A stretch of 64,000 nt of DNA from Pseudomonas gozinkensis (GCF_014863585.1 NZ_CP062253.1:6128001-6192000), one strand, 5' to 3'; shown: positions 17,590-26,714, counted from the stretch's first letter. Made by a program: numbers and translations. The notes: generated by a model from the letters alone, not told the origin.

Positions 17590-18945
17590 ATGAATGCTCT
17601 AGCCCGCCGCGCCGCAGGCCTGCTGCTCAGCACAGTCTGCCTGCCCCTTTCGGCCCTGGCGGCCGACCCGCAACCGACCCACGAATTTACCCTCGACAAT
17701 GGCCTGAAGGTCGTCGTGCGCGAAGACCATCGCGCGCCGGTGGTGGTGTCGCAGGTCTGGTACAAGGTCGGTTCCAGCTACGAAACCCCGGGCCAGACTG
17801 GTCTGTCCCACGCCCTCGAGCACATGATGTTCAAGGGCAGCGAAAAAGTCGGCCCCGGCGAAGCCTCGCTGATCCTGCGCGACCTCGGCGCCGAAGAGAA
17901 CGCGTTCACCAGCGACGACTTCACCGCTTATTACCAGGTGCTGGCCCGCGACCGTCTGGGCGTGGCCTTCGAACTGGAAGCCGACCGCATGGCCAACCTG
18001 CGCCTGCCGGCCGACGAATTCGCCAAGGAAATTGAAGTCATCAAGGAAGAGCGCCGCCTGCGCACCGACGACAAGCCGATGGCCAAGGCCTACGAGCGTT
18101 ACAAGGCCATGGCCTACCCGGCCAGCGGCTATCACACGCCGACCATCGGCTGGATGGCCGACCTTGAGCGGATGAAGGTCGAAGAGCTGCGTCACTGGTA
18201 TCAGTCCTGGTACGTGCCGAACAACGCCACGCTGGTGGTGGTCGGCGACGTGACTCCGGACGAGGTGAAGACCCTCGCCCAGCGCTACTTCGGGCCGATC
18301 CCGAAACGCGATGTGCCGCCGGCGAAAAAGCCGCTGGAACTGGCCGAACCCGGCGAGCGCCAGATCACCCTGCACGTTCAGACCCAATTGCCCAGCCTGA
18401 TGCTCGGCTTCAACGTCCCGAGCATTGCCACCGCCGAAGACAAGCGCTCGGTCAACGCCTTGCGCCTGATTTCGGCGCTGCTGGACGGCGGCTACAGCGG
18501 CCGCATCCCGACCCAACTGGAGCGCGGCGAAGAGCTGGTGTCCGGCGGTTCGTCGAGTTATGACGCCTACACTCGCGGTGACAGCCTGTTCACCCTGTCG
18601 GCCACACCGAACACTCAGAAGAAAAAGACCATGGCCCAGGCTGAAGCCGGCCTGTGGAAACTGCTGGAACAGCTGAAAACCACCGCACCGTCCGCCGAAG
18701 AGCTGGAACGCGTGCGAGCGCAGGTCATCGCCGGTCTGGTCTTCGAGCGTGATTCGATCACCAGCCAGGCCACCGCCATCGGCCAGCTGGAGACCGTCGG
18801 CCTGTCGTGGAAGCTGATGGACAGCGAACTGGCCGATCTGGAAAGCGTCACCCCGCAAGACATCCAGAACGCCGCCAAGCTGTATTTCACCCGCGAACGT
18901 CTCAGCGTCGCCCACGTCCTGCCACTGGAGACGACTCATGAGTGA
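17590..18945 (+). CDS. Periplasmic M16 zinc protease (active-motif member)
   Basis: A 451-residue insulinase/pitrilysin-family protease. An N-terminal signal peptide (about 1-25, ending SALAAD) sends it to the periplasm. The inverted zinc motif HxxEH is intact as His74-Ala-Leu-Glu77-His78 (GLSHALEHMMFKG), with the distal Glu in the FELEADRMANLRL segment. The second, C-terminal domain has lost the motif as usual. Its stop lies inside the start of the next M16 gene (8-base overlap), so the two are co-translated and likely form a heterodimer. Confidence 0.9.
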   Translation: MNALARRAAGLLLSTVCLPLSALAADPQPTHEFTLDNGLKVVVREDHRAPVVVSQVWYKVGSSYETPGQTGLSHALEHMMFKGSEKVGPGEASLILRDLGAEENAFTSDDFTAYYQVLARDRLGVAFELEADRMANLRLPADEFAKEIEVIKEERRLRTDDKPMAKAYERYKAMAYPASGYHTPTIGWMADLERMKVEELRHWYQSWYVPNNATLVVVGDVTPDEVKTLAQRYFGPIPKRDVPPAKKPLELAEPGERQITLHVQTQLPSLMLGFNVPSIATAEDKRSVNALRLISALLDGGYSGRIPTQLERGEELVSGGSSSYDAYTRGDSLFTLSATPNTQKKKTMAQAEAGLWKLLEQLKTTAPSAEELERVRAQVIAGLVFERDSITSQATAIGQLETVGLSWKLMDSELADLESVTPQDIQNAAKLYFTRERLSVAHVLPLETTHE

Positions 18946-20425
18946 GCGCAAAACCCCACGCCTGCTGCTCGGCCTGATCGCCGTGGCCATCATCGGCTCA
19001 GCCGCGTTCTATCTGGTGCCGAGCGACAACACCAAGGCCAGCGAAGCGCTGGATAACGCTAAGTCCAGCCAAAAGCTGCAATCGCTGGCCGAACTCGACG
19101 GCAAGGCCCCGGCCAGCCGCAAGCTCGACGTGCAGACCTGGAACACCGCCGAAGGCGCCAAGGTGCTGTTCGTCGAGGCCCGCGAACTGCCGATGTTCGA
19201 CATGCGCCTGATCTTTTCCGCCGGCAGCAGCCAGGACGGCAACGCGCCGGGCCTGGCCCTGCTGACCAACGCCATGCTCAACGAAGGCGTGGCGGGCAAG
19301 GATGTCGGCGCCATCGCTCAGGGCTTTGAAGGCCTGGGCGCGGATTTCGGCAACGGCGCCTACAAAGACATGGCCATCGCGTCGCTGCGCAGCCTGAGCG
19401 CCGCGGACAAACGCGAGCCGGCGCTGAAGCTGTTTTCGGAAGTGGTGGGCAAACCGACCTTCCCGGCCGACTCCTTTGCGCGCATCAAAAACCAGATGCT
19501 CGCCGGTTTCGAGTACCAGAAACAGAACCCCGGCAAACTCGCCAGCCTGGAGCTGATGAAGCGCCTGTACGGCAATCACCCGTACGCCCATTCCAGCGAT
19601 GGCAATGCGCAAAGCGTGCCGAAGATCACGCTGGCGCAACTGCGTGAGTTCCACGCCAAGGCCTATGCGGCCGGCAACGTGGTGATCGCGCTGGTGGGCG
19701 ATCTGTCCCGTAGCGAAGCCGAGGCGATTGCCAACCAGGTCTCCGCTGCGCTGCCAAAAGGCCCGGCGCTGGCGAAAGTCGAGCAACCGACCGAGCCGAA
19801 AGCCGGCATCGGCCACATCGAGTTTCCGTCGAAACAGACCAACCTGATGATCGCGCAACTGGGCATCGACCGTGACGACCCGGACTACGCTGCCTTGTCG
19901 ATGGGCAACCAGATCCTCGGCGGTGGCGGTTTCGGCACCCGGCTGATGAGCGAAGTGCGCGAGAAGCGCGGCCTGACCTACGGCGTGTATTCGGCATTCA
20001 GCCCGATGCAGGCTCGCGGCCCGTTCATGATCAACCTGCAGACCCGCGCAGAAATGAGCGAAGGCACCCTGAAACTGGTGCAGGACGTGCTCGCCGACTA
20101 CCTCAAGACCGGCCCTACCCAGAAAGAGCTCGACGACGCCAAGCGCGAACTGGCCGGCAGCTTCCCGCTGTCCACCGCGAGCAACGCCGATATCGTCGGC
20201 CAACTCGGCGCCATGGGTTTCTACAACCTGCCGCTGAGTTATCTGGACGACTTCATGCGTCAGTCCCAGAGCCTGACCGTCGAGCAGGTTCGCGACGTTC
20301 TGAACAAACACTTGAGCACGGATAAACTGGTCATCGTCAGCGCTGGCCCGACCGTGCCGCAAAAGCCGTTACCGGCCCCATCTGATAAACCTGCCGAGCA
20401 GCCGCTCGGGGTTCCGGAGCATTAA
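18938..20425 (+). CDS. M16 family protein lacking the HxxEH zinc motif
   Basis: A 495-residue M16 homologue with an N-terminal membrane anchor or uncleaved signal (about 8-27, LLLGLIAVAIIGSAAFYLV). At the position of the zinc motif it reads ALLTNAMLNEG, so neither His nor the catalytic Glu is present and it cannot bind zinc in the usual way. The C-terminal domain retains NQILGGGGFGTRLMSEVREKRGLTYGV cut here to its core, the substrate-contacting Arg-Tyr segment of these subunits. The overlap with the upstream protease suggests a two-subunit M16B enzyme. Confidence 0.88.
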   Translation: MSERKTPRLLLGLIAVAIIGSAAFYLVPSDNTKASEALDNAKSSQKLQSLAELDGKAPASRKLDVQTWNTAEGAKVLFVEARELPMFDMRLIFSAGSSQDGNAPGLALLTNAMLNEGVAGKDVGAIAQGFEGLGADFGNGAYKDMAIASLRSLSAADKREPALKLFSEVVGKPTFPADSFARIKNQMLAGFEYQKQNPGKLASLELMKRLYGNHPYAHSSDGNAQSVPKITLAQLREFHAKAYAAGNVVIALVGDLSRSEAEAIANQVSAALPKGPALAKVEQPTEPKAGIGHIEFPSKQTNLMIAQLGIDRDDPDYAALSMGNQILGGGGFGTRLMSEVREKRGLTYGVYSAFSPMQARGPFMINLQTRAEMSEGTLKLVQDVLADYLKTGPTQKELDDAKRELAGSFPLSTASNADIVGQLGAMGFYNLPLSYLDDFMRQSQSLTVEQVRDVLNKHLSTDKLVIVSAGPTVPQKPLPAPSDKPAEQPLGVPEH

Positions 20426-21033
20426 TGGCCAGTCCAAAGAAACCTGTACAAAAACTGCACAACGGTGTGAACCAGTTGCGCATCATCGGCGGCGAATGGC
20501 GCAGCCGAAAGCTGAGCTTCCCTGATGCGCCGGGCCTGCGTCCGACGCCGGACCGCGTGCGCGAAACCCTGTTCAACTGGCTCGCACCGTATGTCGCCGG
20601 CGCCAAGGTGCTCGATCCGTTCGCCGGCAGCGGCGCGCTGTTTCTGGAAGCCCTGTCCCGTGGCGCGGCCATGGGCCAGGCACTGGATGCCAGCCATGTT
20701 GCGGTCTCCAGCCTGAAAGAACACCTCGGCACCCTGCGCTGCACCAACGGCCACGTGCAGACCGCCGATGCCCTGCGCTATCTGGAAACCCAGACCGCGA
20801 CCGCGTTCGATCTGGTGTTCCTCGACCCGCCATTCAACCAGAACCTGCTGCCAGCGGTGTGCACGTTGCTGGAAGAGCGCCAATGGCTGGCCGATGATTC
20901 GTGGATCTACACTGAAAGCGAAACCGCGCCATCGACCCTCGGCCTGCCGGGCAACTGGCGCCTGCACCGTGAGCAGAAATCCGGGCGGGTGTATTACGCG
21001 TTGTGGCAACGTATGGCAGTGATCGCCGGTTAA
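20425..21033 (+). CDS. rsmD: 16S rRNA (guanine966-N2)-methyltransferase RsmD
   Basis: Methylates G966 of 16S rRNA. The 202-residue protein has RIIGGEWRSRKL and RPTPDRVRETLFNWL near the N-terminus. The SAM motif is VLDPFAGSGALFLEALSRGA, and the amino-methyltransferase active site FLDPPF is present. It starts one base inside the stop of the upstream M16 gene, an arrangement typical of pseudomonads. Confidence 0.94.
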   Translation: MASPKKPVQKLHNGVNQLRIIGGEWRSRKLSFPDAPGLRPTPDRVRETLFNWLAPYVAGAKVLDPFAGSGALFLEALSRGAAMGQALDASHVAVSSLKEHLGTLRCTNGHVQTADALRYLETQTATAFDLVFLDPPFNQNLLPAVCTLLEERQWLADDSWIYTESETAPSTLGLPGNWRLHREQKSGRVYYALWQRMAVIAG

Positions 21034-21096
21034 CCGACCGGCCTGAAAAAGCGGCGAGTCTCAGCCGAGGCTCGCTGCACTGCATCGAGAGCAATC

Positions 21097-22095
21097 GTGT
21101 CCCCTTCGTCAAAACCGTTCATCCCCGCCTTCGGCCTCGGCAACCCGCACCTGCAAACCTTGTGGGGGCCACTGTGGCGCAAAACCGTGCACCTTGATCG
21201 CCAGCGCGAACGGCTATGGCTGGACGACGGCGACTTCCTCGACCTCGACTGGCACGGTCCGCACAGCGCTGAAGCGCCTCTGGTATTGGTGCTCCACGGG
21301 CTGACCGGCTCTTCCAATTCGCCTTACGTTGCCGGAATCCAGGCAGCACTCGCCGCGCAAGGCTGGGCCAGTGTCGCGCTGAACTGGCGCGGCTGTTCCG
21401 GCGAACCGAACCTGTTGCCGCGCAGCTACCACTCCGGCGCCAGCGAAGACCTCGTCGAAACCATCCGCCACCTGAAAGCCAAGCGGCCACTGGCACCGTT
21501 GTATGCAGTCGGCTATTCCCTCGGCGGCAATGTGCTGCTCAAGCATCTGGGGGAAACCGGCAGCGCGAGCGGCGTGCTCGGTGCAGTGGCGGTGTCGGTG
21601 CCGTTTCGCCTCGATCAGTGCGCCGACCGTATCGGTCAGGGTTTCTCTAAGGTCTATCAGGCGCACTTCATGCGCGAGATGGTCGCCTACATCAAGAACA
21701 AGCAGCGCCAGTTCCAGCACGACGGACGCGAGGACGGTCTCGCCGCCCTCGCCGCCCTCGGCTCGCTGGAAAACATGCGCACCTTCTGGGATTTCGATGG
21801 CCGGGTGACCGCGCCGCTGCACGGTTTCGTAGACGCCGAGGATTACTATCGCCGGGCGTCCAGTCGCTACTTTCTCGGCGAGATCCGCACGCCGACCCTG
21901 ATCATTCAGGCCGCGGACGACCCGTTCGTGTTTCCCCACAGCCTGCCGCAGGCCAGAGAGTTGTCGGCCACGACGCAATTCGAATTGCAGGACAAGGGTG
22001 GGCACGTCGGCTTCGTCGACGGCACGTTCCGTCAGCCAGGTTATTACCTGGAACGACGCATTCCGCAGTGGCTGGCCGATGCGGGGCGTGGGTGA
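21097..22095 (+). CDS. YheT-family alpha/beta hydrolase
   Basis: A 332-residue cytoplasmic hydrolase starting at a GTG (21097). The family start FGLGNPHLQTLWGPLWR is present. The oxyanion segment is LVLHGLTGSSNSPY, the nucleophile lies in AVGYSLGGNVLLKHLGE, and the C-terminal acid and His are in IQAADDPFV and DKGGHVGFVDG. Related proteins act on esters, including short-chain acyl groups, but the natural substrate is unknown. It ends 4 bases before the AraC gene. Confidence 0.88.
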   Translation: MSPSSKPFIPAFGLGNPHLQTLWGPLWRKTVHLDRQRERLWLDDGDFLDLDWHGPHSAEAPLVLVLHGLTGSSNSPYVAGIQAALAAQGWASVALNWRGCSGEPNLLPRSYHSGASEDLVETIRHLKAKRPLAPLYAVGYSLGGNVLLKHLGETGSASGVLGAVAVSVPFRLDQCADRIGQGFSKVYQAHFMREMVAYIKNKQRQFQHDGREDGLAALAALGSLENMRTFWDFDGRVTAPLHGFVDAEDYYRRASSRYFLGEIRTPTLIIQAADDPFVFPHSLPQARELSATTQFELQDKGGHVGFVDGTFRQPGYYLERRIPQWLADAGRG

Positions 22096-22099
22096 GGTC

Positions 22100-22930
22100 A
22101 TGAGCGATCAGGGCGAGTCGATCCGCTTCTGGCAAACCCCGCCGCTGGCCGGTGTTGAACTGCTGTCGGCACGCTACATCGAGCAGCGTTTCGCCCCGCA
22201 CGTCCACGACGGCTACGTGATCGGCATGATCATGGCCGGCGCCCAGCGATATCGTTATCGCGGTGCCGAACACCTGGCCGGCAGCGGCACGCTGGTGCTG
22301 ATCAACCCGGACGAATTGCACACCGGTCACAAGGGCACAGAAGACGGCTGGCTGTACCGGGCGTTTTATCCGGACACCGGCAAGATTGTTGCACTGCTTG
22401 AAGAGCTGGAGCTGCCGACTGCGCCGATGCCGGCCTTTGGCGCGACGCTGTATCGCGATCCGGATCTGGTCAACGGTTTCTGTCAGTTGCATCGTTTGCT
22501 GGAAAGCCCCGCCACCGCATTGCAACAGCAAACGGTGTGGCGGGAAATGATGATGCTGCTGTTGCAGCGTCACGCGGCGGTGCAGATCAACGGCAAGCCC
22601 GGCAAAGAGCACCGTGCGGTGGCGATGGCCAAGGAGTTGCTGCACGCGCAACTGGCGGCGCCGCCGTCTCTGGAAGAACTGGCGGCAGCGGTGAACCTCT
22701 CGCCTTTCCACTTCGCTCGGGTGTTCCGCCGCGCCACCGGGATGCCGCCGCACAGCTGGCTGATGCAGCAGCGGATCGCCTGCGCACGGGGTCTGCTGCA
22801 GAGCGGCTGCCTGCCGGTGGAAGTCGCTACACAGTTGGGATTTGCCGACCAGAGTCATTTGAGCCGGCAGTTCAAACAGGTTTACGGCGTGGGGCCGGCG
22901 GCCTATCGCAGTGCGCGGCTTTTGGAGTAA
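22100..22930 (+). CDS. AraC-family transcriptional regulator
   Basis: A 276-residue regulator with an N-terminal cupin-type effector domain (about 10-140; motifs RFAPHVHDGYVIGMIMAG and INPDELHTGH). The C-terminal pair of helix-turn-helix motifs contains LEELAAAVNLSPFHFARVFRRATG and ATQLGFADQSHLSRQFKQVYG, both cut here to their cores. I chose ATG 22100 because the longer frame overlaps the hydrolase. The ligand and targets are unknown. Confidence 0.88.
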   Translation: MSDQGESIRFWQTPPLAGVELLSARYIEQRFAPHVHDGYVIGMIMAGAQRYRYRGAEHLAGSGTLVLINPDELHTGHKGTEDGWLYRAFYPDTGKIVALLEELELPTAPMPAFGATLYRDPDLVNGFCQLHRLLESPATALQQQTVWREMMMLLLQRHAAVQINGKPGKEHRAVAMAKELLHAQLAAPPSLEELAAAVNLSPFHFARVFRRATGMPPHSWLMQQRIACARGLLQSGCLPVEVATQLGFADQSHLSRQFKQVYGVGPAAYRSARLLE

Positions 22931-22942
22931 ACAAAAAACAAA

Positions 22943-22966
22943 TGTGGGAGCGAGCTAGCTCCCACA
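22943..22966. repeat. Collapsed 'GTGGGAGC' palindrome
   Basis: Perfect 9-bp stem TGTGGGAGC / GCTCCCACA with the loop GAGCTA, preceded by ACAAAAAACAAA. It looks like the 9794 repeat with its core and inner arms deleted. It sits between the convergent AraC and rhodanese genes and could act as a terminator. Confidence 0.8.
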
Positions 22967-22969
22967 AAG

Positions 22970-23824
22970 TTATTCGCCCGTAGCAATACCGCGCGAAGGC
23001 TCGTTGATCCACTCGCTCCACGATCCGGCATACAGCGAACCCAGCGGATAACCCGCCAGGCTCAGGGCAAACAGGTTGTGGCACGCCGTCACCCCGGAAC
23101 CGCAATAAGCCACCAGATCGTTCGGCGAACGCTCGCCGAGTTTTGCGGCGAAACGCTGCTTGAGCTGATCGGCCGGCAGGAAACGCCCGTCGCTGCCCAG
23201 GTTGTCGGTGAACGCTGCGCATTTCGCGCCGGGAATATGCCCGGCAATCGGGTCGATCGGTTCCACTTCGCCCTTGAAGCGCGGCAAGGCGCGGGCATCG
23301 AGCAGGGTCAGGTCCGGCTGGCCGAGGCGCTGCTGCAATTGCTCGGCGCTGAGCAGCAGGCTCATGTCCGGCTGACCGCTGAAGTTGCCCCGTGCCGTTG
23401 ACGGTGGATCAAGACTCAACGGCAGCCGCGCCGCATGCCAGGCCTTGAGCCCGCCATCGAGAATGAACACGCCGTCGCGCTTGCCCAACCACGCCAGCAA
23501 CCACCAGGCCCGCGCCGCATAGGCACCCGGGCCGTCGTCATACAGAACCACGTCGCTGTCGTTATTGATGCCGAACGCTTGCAGGCGCTCGATCAGCGCC
23601 GCCGGCTCCGGCAGCGGATGGCGACCGGTCACGCCCTTGATCACCGGACCGCTGAGGTCGCGTTCAAGATCGGCGAAGTTCGCCCCGGCAATGTGCCCCT
23701 CGGTATAGCTGCGCTGGCCGTAATCCGGGTCTTCGAGGGCAAAACGGCAATCGAGAATCACCAGCCCCGGTTGTGCCTTGCGGGCATCCAGTGCGGTCGG
23801 GCTGATCAGTTGCGCAATCGGCAT
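22970..23824 (-). CDS. sseA: Two-domain sulfurtransferase (rhodanese/3-mercaptopyruvate type)
   Basis: Transfers sulfane sulfur from thiosulfate or 3-mercaptopyruvate to an acceptor in the cytoplasm. The 284-residue protein starts MPIAQLISPTALDARKAQPG and has two rhodanese domains. The N-terminal domain is inactive (DDGPGAYAARAWWLL region). The C-terminal domain carries the active loop CGSGVTA in VAYCGSGVTACHN. A CGSGVTA loop is typical of 3-mercaptopyruvate sulfurtransferases, but the substrate is an inference. The longer open frame upstream is noncoding. Confidence 0.88.
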   Translation of the reverse strand: MPIAQLISPTALDARKAQPGLVILDCRFALEDPDYGQRSYTEGHIAGANFADLERDLSGPVIKGVTGRHPLPEPAALIERLQAFGINNDSDVVLYDDGPGAYAARAWWLLAWLGKRDGVFILDGGLKAWHAARLPLSLDPPSTARGNFSGQPDMSLLLSAEQLQQRLGQPDLTLLDARALPRFKGEVEPIDPIAGHIPGAKCAAFTDNLGSDGRFLPADQLKQRFAAKLGERSPNDLVAYCGSGVTACHNLFALSLAGYPLGSLYAGSWSEWINEPSRGIATGE

Positions 23825-23852
23825 AGCGAACGACTCCAGTGAGGAAATGGAA

Positions 23853-24524
23853 TTACGGTCTTTCTTCGAGGGCCTGTGCCAGTGGCACGTAGAACTCTTC
23901 GAACAAGGCGTTGACCTCATCGCGAGCCTGCTCGGTGACGAACCCTGCTTCCAGCACCAGCACCTGATACACGCCACGCTTGATGGCCTGTTCGCTGAGG
24001 TAATTGGAATTCTCCCGGGTCGTGCACAGGAAGCGCACCCACGAGGTGAGGATGATCCACGCGTTGAGGGTCAGGGATTCGATCTGCACCCGGTCCATCT
24101 TCAGGATTCCGGCGGCAACGAACCCTTCGTAGATCGCCGCGCCCTGGATCACGCAGCGCTGGGAGAAACGCCGGTAACGCCCGGCCAGATCCGGATCGCT
24201 GTCGAGCAGATGCTCGAGATCGCGATGCAGGAAACGGTAGCGCCACATCGCCGACAGCAGTTCCTTGAGATAGAAGCGCTTGTCTTCGACCGTCGCGGCA
24301 CGGCCCTGGGGCGGACGCAGGAAGCTGTCCACCAGGCTTTCGTACTCACTGAACAATACGGCGATGATCGCCTGCTTGTTGGGGAAGTGGTAGTACAGAT
24401 TGCCCGGAGAAATCTCCATGTGGGCAGCGATGTGATTGGTGCTGATGCTGCGCTCGCCCTGCTGATTGAACAGCTCGAGGCTGTTCTGCACGATGCGCTC
24501 GCTGGTTTTGATCCGTGGGGCCAT
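23853..24524 (-). CDS. TetR-family transcriptional regulator
   Basis: A 223-residue repressor-type protein with an N-terminal helix-turn-helix (ISTNHIAAHMEISPGNLYYHF, about 27-47, cut here) and a C-terminal ligand-binding domain. It is divergent from the aldehyde dehydrogenase gene and very likely controls it and the following two genes. A strong dyad lies in the shared promoter region at 24614-24641. The ligand could be an alcohol- or acyl-derived compound, judging by its neighbours; that is an inference. Confidence 0.9.
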   Translation of the reverse strand: MAPRIKTSERIVQNSLELFNQQGERSISTNHIAAHMEISPGNLYYHFPNKQAIIAVLFSEYESLVDSFLRPPQGRAATVEDKRFYLKELLSAMWRYRFLHRDLEHLLDSDPDLAGRYRRFSQRCVIQGAAIYEGFVAAGILKMDRVQIESLTLNAWIILTSWVRFLCTTRENSNYLSEQAIKRGVYQVLVLEAGFVTEQARDEVNALFEEFYVPLAQALEERP

Positions 24525-24610
24525 GGCTTGAGCTTTAATTCAGAGTGCGTTGGGGGGCATCTTACGACCTAACCGGAACGGGATAAAACCAGGATGCGCA
24601 AGGAAGCCAT

Positions 24611-24641
24611 TTGACTTTCTAGAGCATAGACTCTAAAAAGT
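24611..24641. promoter_or_regulatory. Dyad operator overlapping the aldehyde dehydrogenase promoter
   Basis: A 28-base dyad, ACTTTCTAGAG and CTCTAAAAAGT separated by CATAGA, pairs at 10 of 11 positions. It starts inside a TTGACT -35-like hexamer (24611-24616) and covers the region where the -10 would lie, so a bound TetR dimer would block the promoter. Confidence 0.7.
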
Positions 24642-24670
24642 TCCTCACAACAACATCTCCGGAGCTGACG

Positions 24671-26101
24671 ATGACTGCCGATATTGCCTACCTGCAAACG
24701 CTGCAACAGCCGCTGGAAGAGCTCAACCGGCTGTTCGATGCGCAGCGTGCCGCCTACGCCGCCAATCCGATGCCGCCTGCGGCCCAGCGCCAGCAATGGC
24801 TCAAGGCCCTGCGCGATTTGCTGAGCAGCGAACGGCAGGCCCTGATCGACGCCATCAGCTCCGACTTCAGCCACCGCAGCGCCGATGAAACCCTGCTCGC
24901 CGAACTGATGCCGAGCCTGCACGGCATTCATTACGCCAGCCAGCACATCAGCCAGTGGATGAAACCTTCGCGGCGCAAAGTGGGTGTGGCTTTCCAGCCG
25001 GCATCGGCCAAAGTCGTGTACCAACCGCTGGGTGTGGTCGGCGTCATCGTGCCCTGGAACTACCCGCTGTTTCTGGCCATCGGCCCGTTGACCGGCGCCC
25101 TCGCGGCCGGCAATCGGGTGATGCTCAAGCTCAGCGAGTCGACCCCGGCCACCGGCCTGCTGCTCAAGGAACTGCTGGCGCGGATCTTCCCCGAAGACCT
25201 GGTGTGCGTGGTGCTCGGCGAAGCCGATGTCGGCGTGGCGTTTTCGAAAATGCGCTTCGACCACCTGCTGTTCACCGGCTCCACCAGCGTCGGCCGGCAT
25301 GTGATGCGCGCGGCGGCGGAAAACCTGACGCCGGTGACGCTGGAACTGGGCGGCAAATCCCCGGCCATCGTCTCCCACGACGTTCCGCTCAAGGACGCCG
25401 CCGAACGCATCGCCTTCGGCAAGACCCTCAACGCCGGCCAGACCTGCGTGGCCCCGGACTACGTGCTGGTCCCGGAAGAGCGCATCGGCGGTTTCGTCGA
25501 AGCCTATCGCCAGGCGGTGCGCGGGTTTTATCCGACGCTTGCCGACAACCCGGACTACACCGCCATCATCAACGAGCGCCAACTGGCGCGGCTCAACAGC
25601 TACCTCAGCGACGCCACCAGCAAGGGCGCGCTGTTGATTCCGCTGTTCGACCAAGGCCAGGGCCGGCGCATGCCGCACAGCCTGCTGCTGAATGTCAGCG
25701 ACGAGATGACGGTGATGCAGGACGAAATCTTCGGCCCACTGTTGCCGATCGTGCCGTATCAGGATCTGGATCAGGCATTTGCTTACATCAATCAGCGGCC
25801 ACGTCCTCTGGCTCTTTACTACTTCGGCTACGACAAACGCGAACAGAAGCGCGTACTCAGCGAAACCCATTCCGGTGGTGTCTGCCTCAACGACACGCTG
25901 CTGCATGTGGCGCAGGACGACATGCCGTTCGGCGGCATCGGCCCGTCAGGCATGGGCCATTACCACGGGCACGAAGGTTTCCTGACGTTCAGCAAGGCCA
26001 AGGGGGTGCTGGTCAAACAGCGCTTCAACGCGGCGAAGTTGATTTACCCGCCGTACGGAAAGTCCATTCAGAAACTGATCCAGAAACTGTTCATTCGCTA
26101 A
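24671..26101 (+). CDS. Coniferyl aldehyde dehydrogenase-type NAD(P)-dependent aldehyde dehydrogenase
   Basis: Oxidises an aldehyde to its acid. The 476-residue protein is the shorter class of aldehyde dehydrogenase, with VIVPWNYPLFL, FTGSTSVGRHVM, the catalytic Glu in LELGGKSPAIV and the catalytic Cys in NAGQTCVAPDYV. The C-terminus LIQKLIQKLFIR-like basic/hydrophobic tail resembles membrane-associated fatty-aldehyde enzymes. It leads an apparent operon with a Tat-lipoprotein and a GMC oxidoreductase, so the aldehyde is probably the product of that oxidase. The exact substrate is unknown. Confidence 0.85.
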   Translation: MTADIAYLQTLQQPLEELNRLFDAQRAAYAANPMPPAAQRQQWLKALRDLLSSERQALIDAISSDFSHRSADETLLAELMPSLHGIHYASQHISQWMKPSRRKVGVAFQPASAKVVYQPLGVVGVIVPWNYPLFLAIGPLTGALAAGNRVMLKLSESTPATGLLLKELLARIFPEDLVCVVLGEADVGVAFSKMRFDHLLFTGSTSVGRHVMRAAAENLTPVTLELGGKSPAIVSHDVPLKDAAERIAFGKTLNAGQTCVAPDYVLVPEERIGGFVEAYRQAVRGFYPTLADNPDYTAIINERQLARLNSYLSDATSKGALLIPLFDQGQGRRMPHSLLLNVSDEMTVMQDEIFGPLLPIVPYQDLDQAFAYINQRPRPLALYYFGYDKREQKRVLSETHSGGVCLNDTLLHVAQDDMPFGGIGPSGMGHYHGHEGFLTFSKAKGVLVKQRFNAAKLIYPPYGKSIQKLIQKLFIR

Positions 26102-26125
26102 CGTCACCGCCGGGTAATAACAACA

Positions 26126-26671
26126 ATGCACCCAAGCCTGACCGAAACACCTGCCCTCTCACGCCGTGGCCTGCTGAAATTCAGCCTGGGCGCCACGGCT
26201 TTCCTCGCCACCGCCGGCCTTGGTGCCAGCCTCAGCGGCTGTTCGTCGAGCGTATCGGCCAACGGATTCGCCACGTTGCGCAGCGGTGATCTGCTGTTTC
26301 TGCGCGCGCTGATTCCAGTGATGCTGGATGGCGCCGTTGCTGTGGAAAAGATGCCCACCGCTGTCGATGGAACCCTGAAGTCGCTGGATTACAGCCTCGA
26401 TCACCTGTCGCCGGAAATGCTCAAGCTCACCCGGCAACTGTTCGATGTACTGGGCATGGCGGTGACGCGCGGGCCATTGACCGGAATCTGGGGCAGTTGG
26501 GAAAACGCCAGCCCCGAGGCGATCCGCCACTTCCTAGAACGCTGGGAAAACAGCTCGCTGAGCCTGCTGCGCATGGGCCACAGCTCATTGCTGCAAATGG
26601 TGATGATGGCCTGGTACACCCGCGCCGAATCCTGGGCCCACTGCGGTTACCCCGGCCCGCCCGCCGTCTGA
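26126..26671 (+). CDS. Tat-exported, lipobox-bearing small subunit-like protein
   Basis: A 181-residue protein with a twin-arginine signal (LSRRGLLKFSLGATAFLA, residues 11-28) followed by LSGC at 36-39, a fit to a lipobox with Cys39 as the lipidated residue. The rest is helical, with LRSGDLLFLRALIPVML and HLSPEMLKLTRQLFDVLG. It sits between an aldehyde dehydrogenase and a GMC oxidoreductase. It resembles in size and context the Tat-bearing small subunit of gluconate-dehydrogenase-like enzymes, which carries the flavin subunit across the membrane. That role is an inference. Confidence 0.75.
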   Translation: MHPSLTETPALSRRGLLKFSLGATAFLATAGLGASLSGCSSSVSANGFATLRSGDLLFLRALIPVMLDGAVAVEKMPTAVDGTLKSLDYSLDHLSPEMLKLTRQLFDVLGMAVTRGPLTGIWGSWENASPEAIRHFLERWENSSLSLLRMGHSSLLQMVMMAWYTRAESWAHCGYPGPPAV

Positions 26672-26714
26672 GCCTGGCGACCCCACGCAAAACAATAATA
26701 AGAGAACCTGATCG

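Noticed and set aside
24955..26289. 444-codon frame overlapping the aldehyde dehydrogenase in another frame
   Set aside because: It is Arg/Pro/Gly-rich without motifs, while the 24671 frame has the complete aldehyde dehydrogenase active site.
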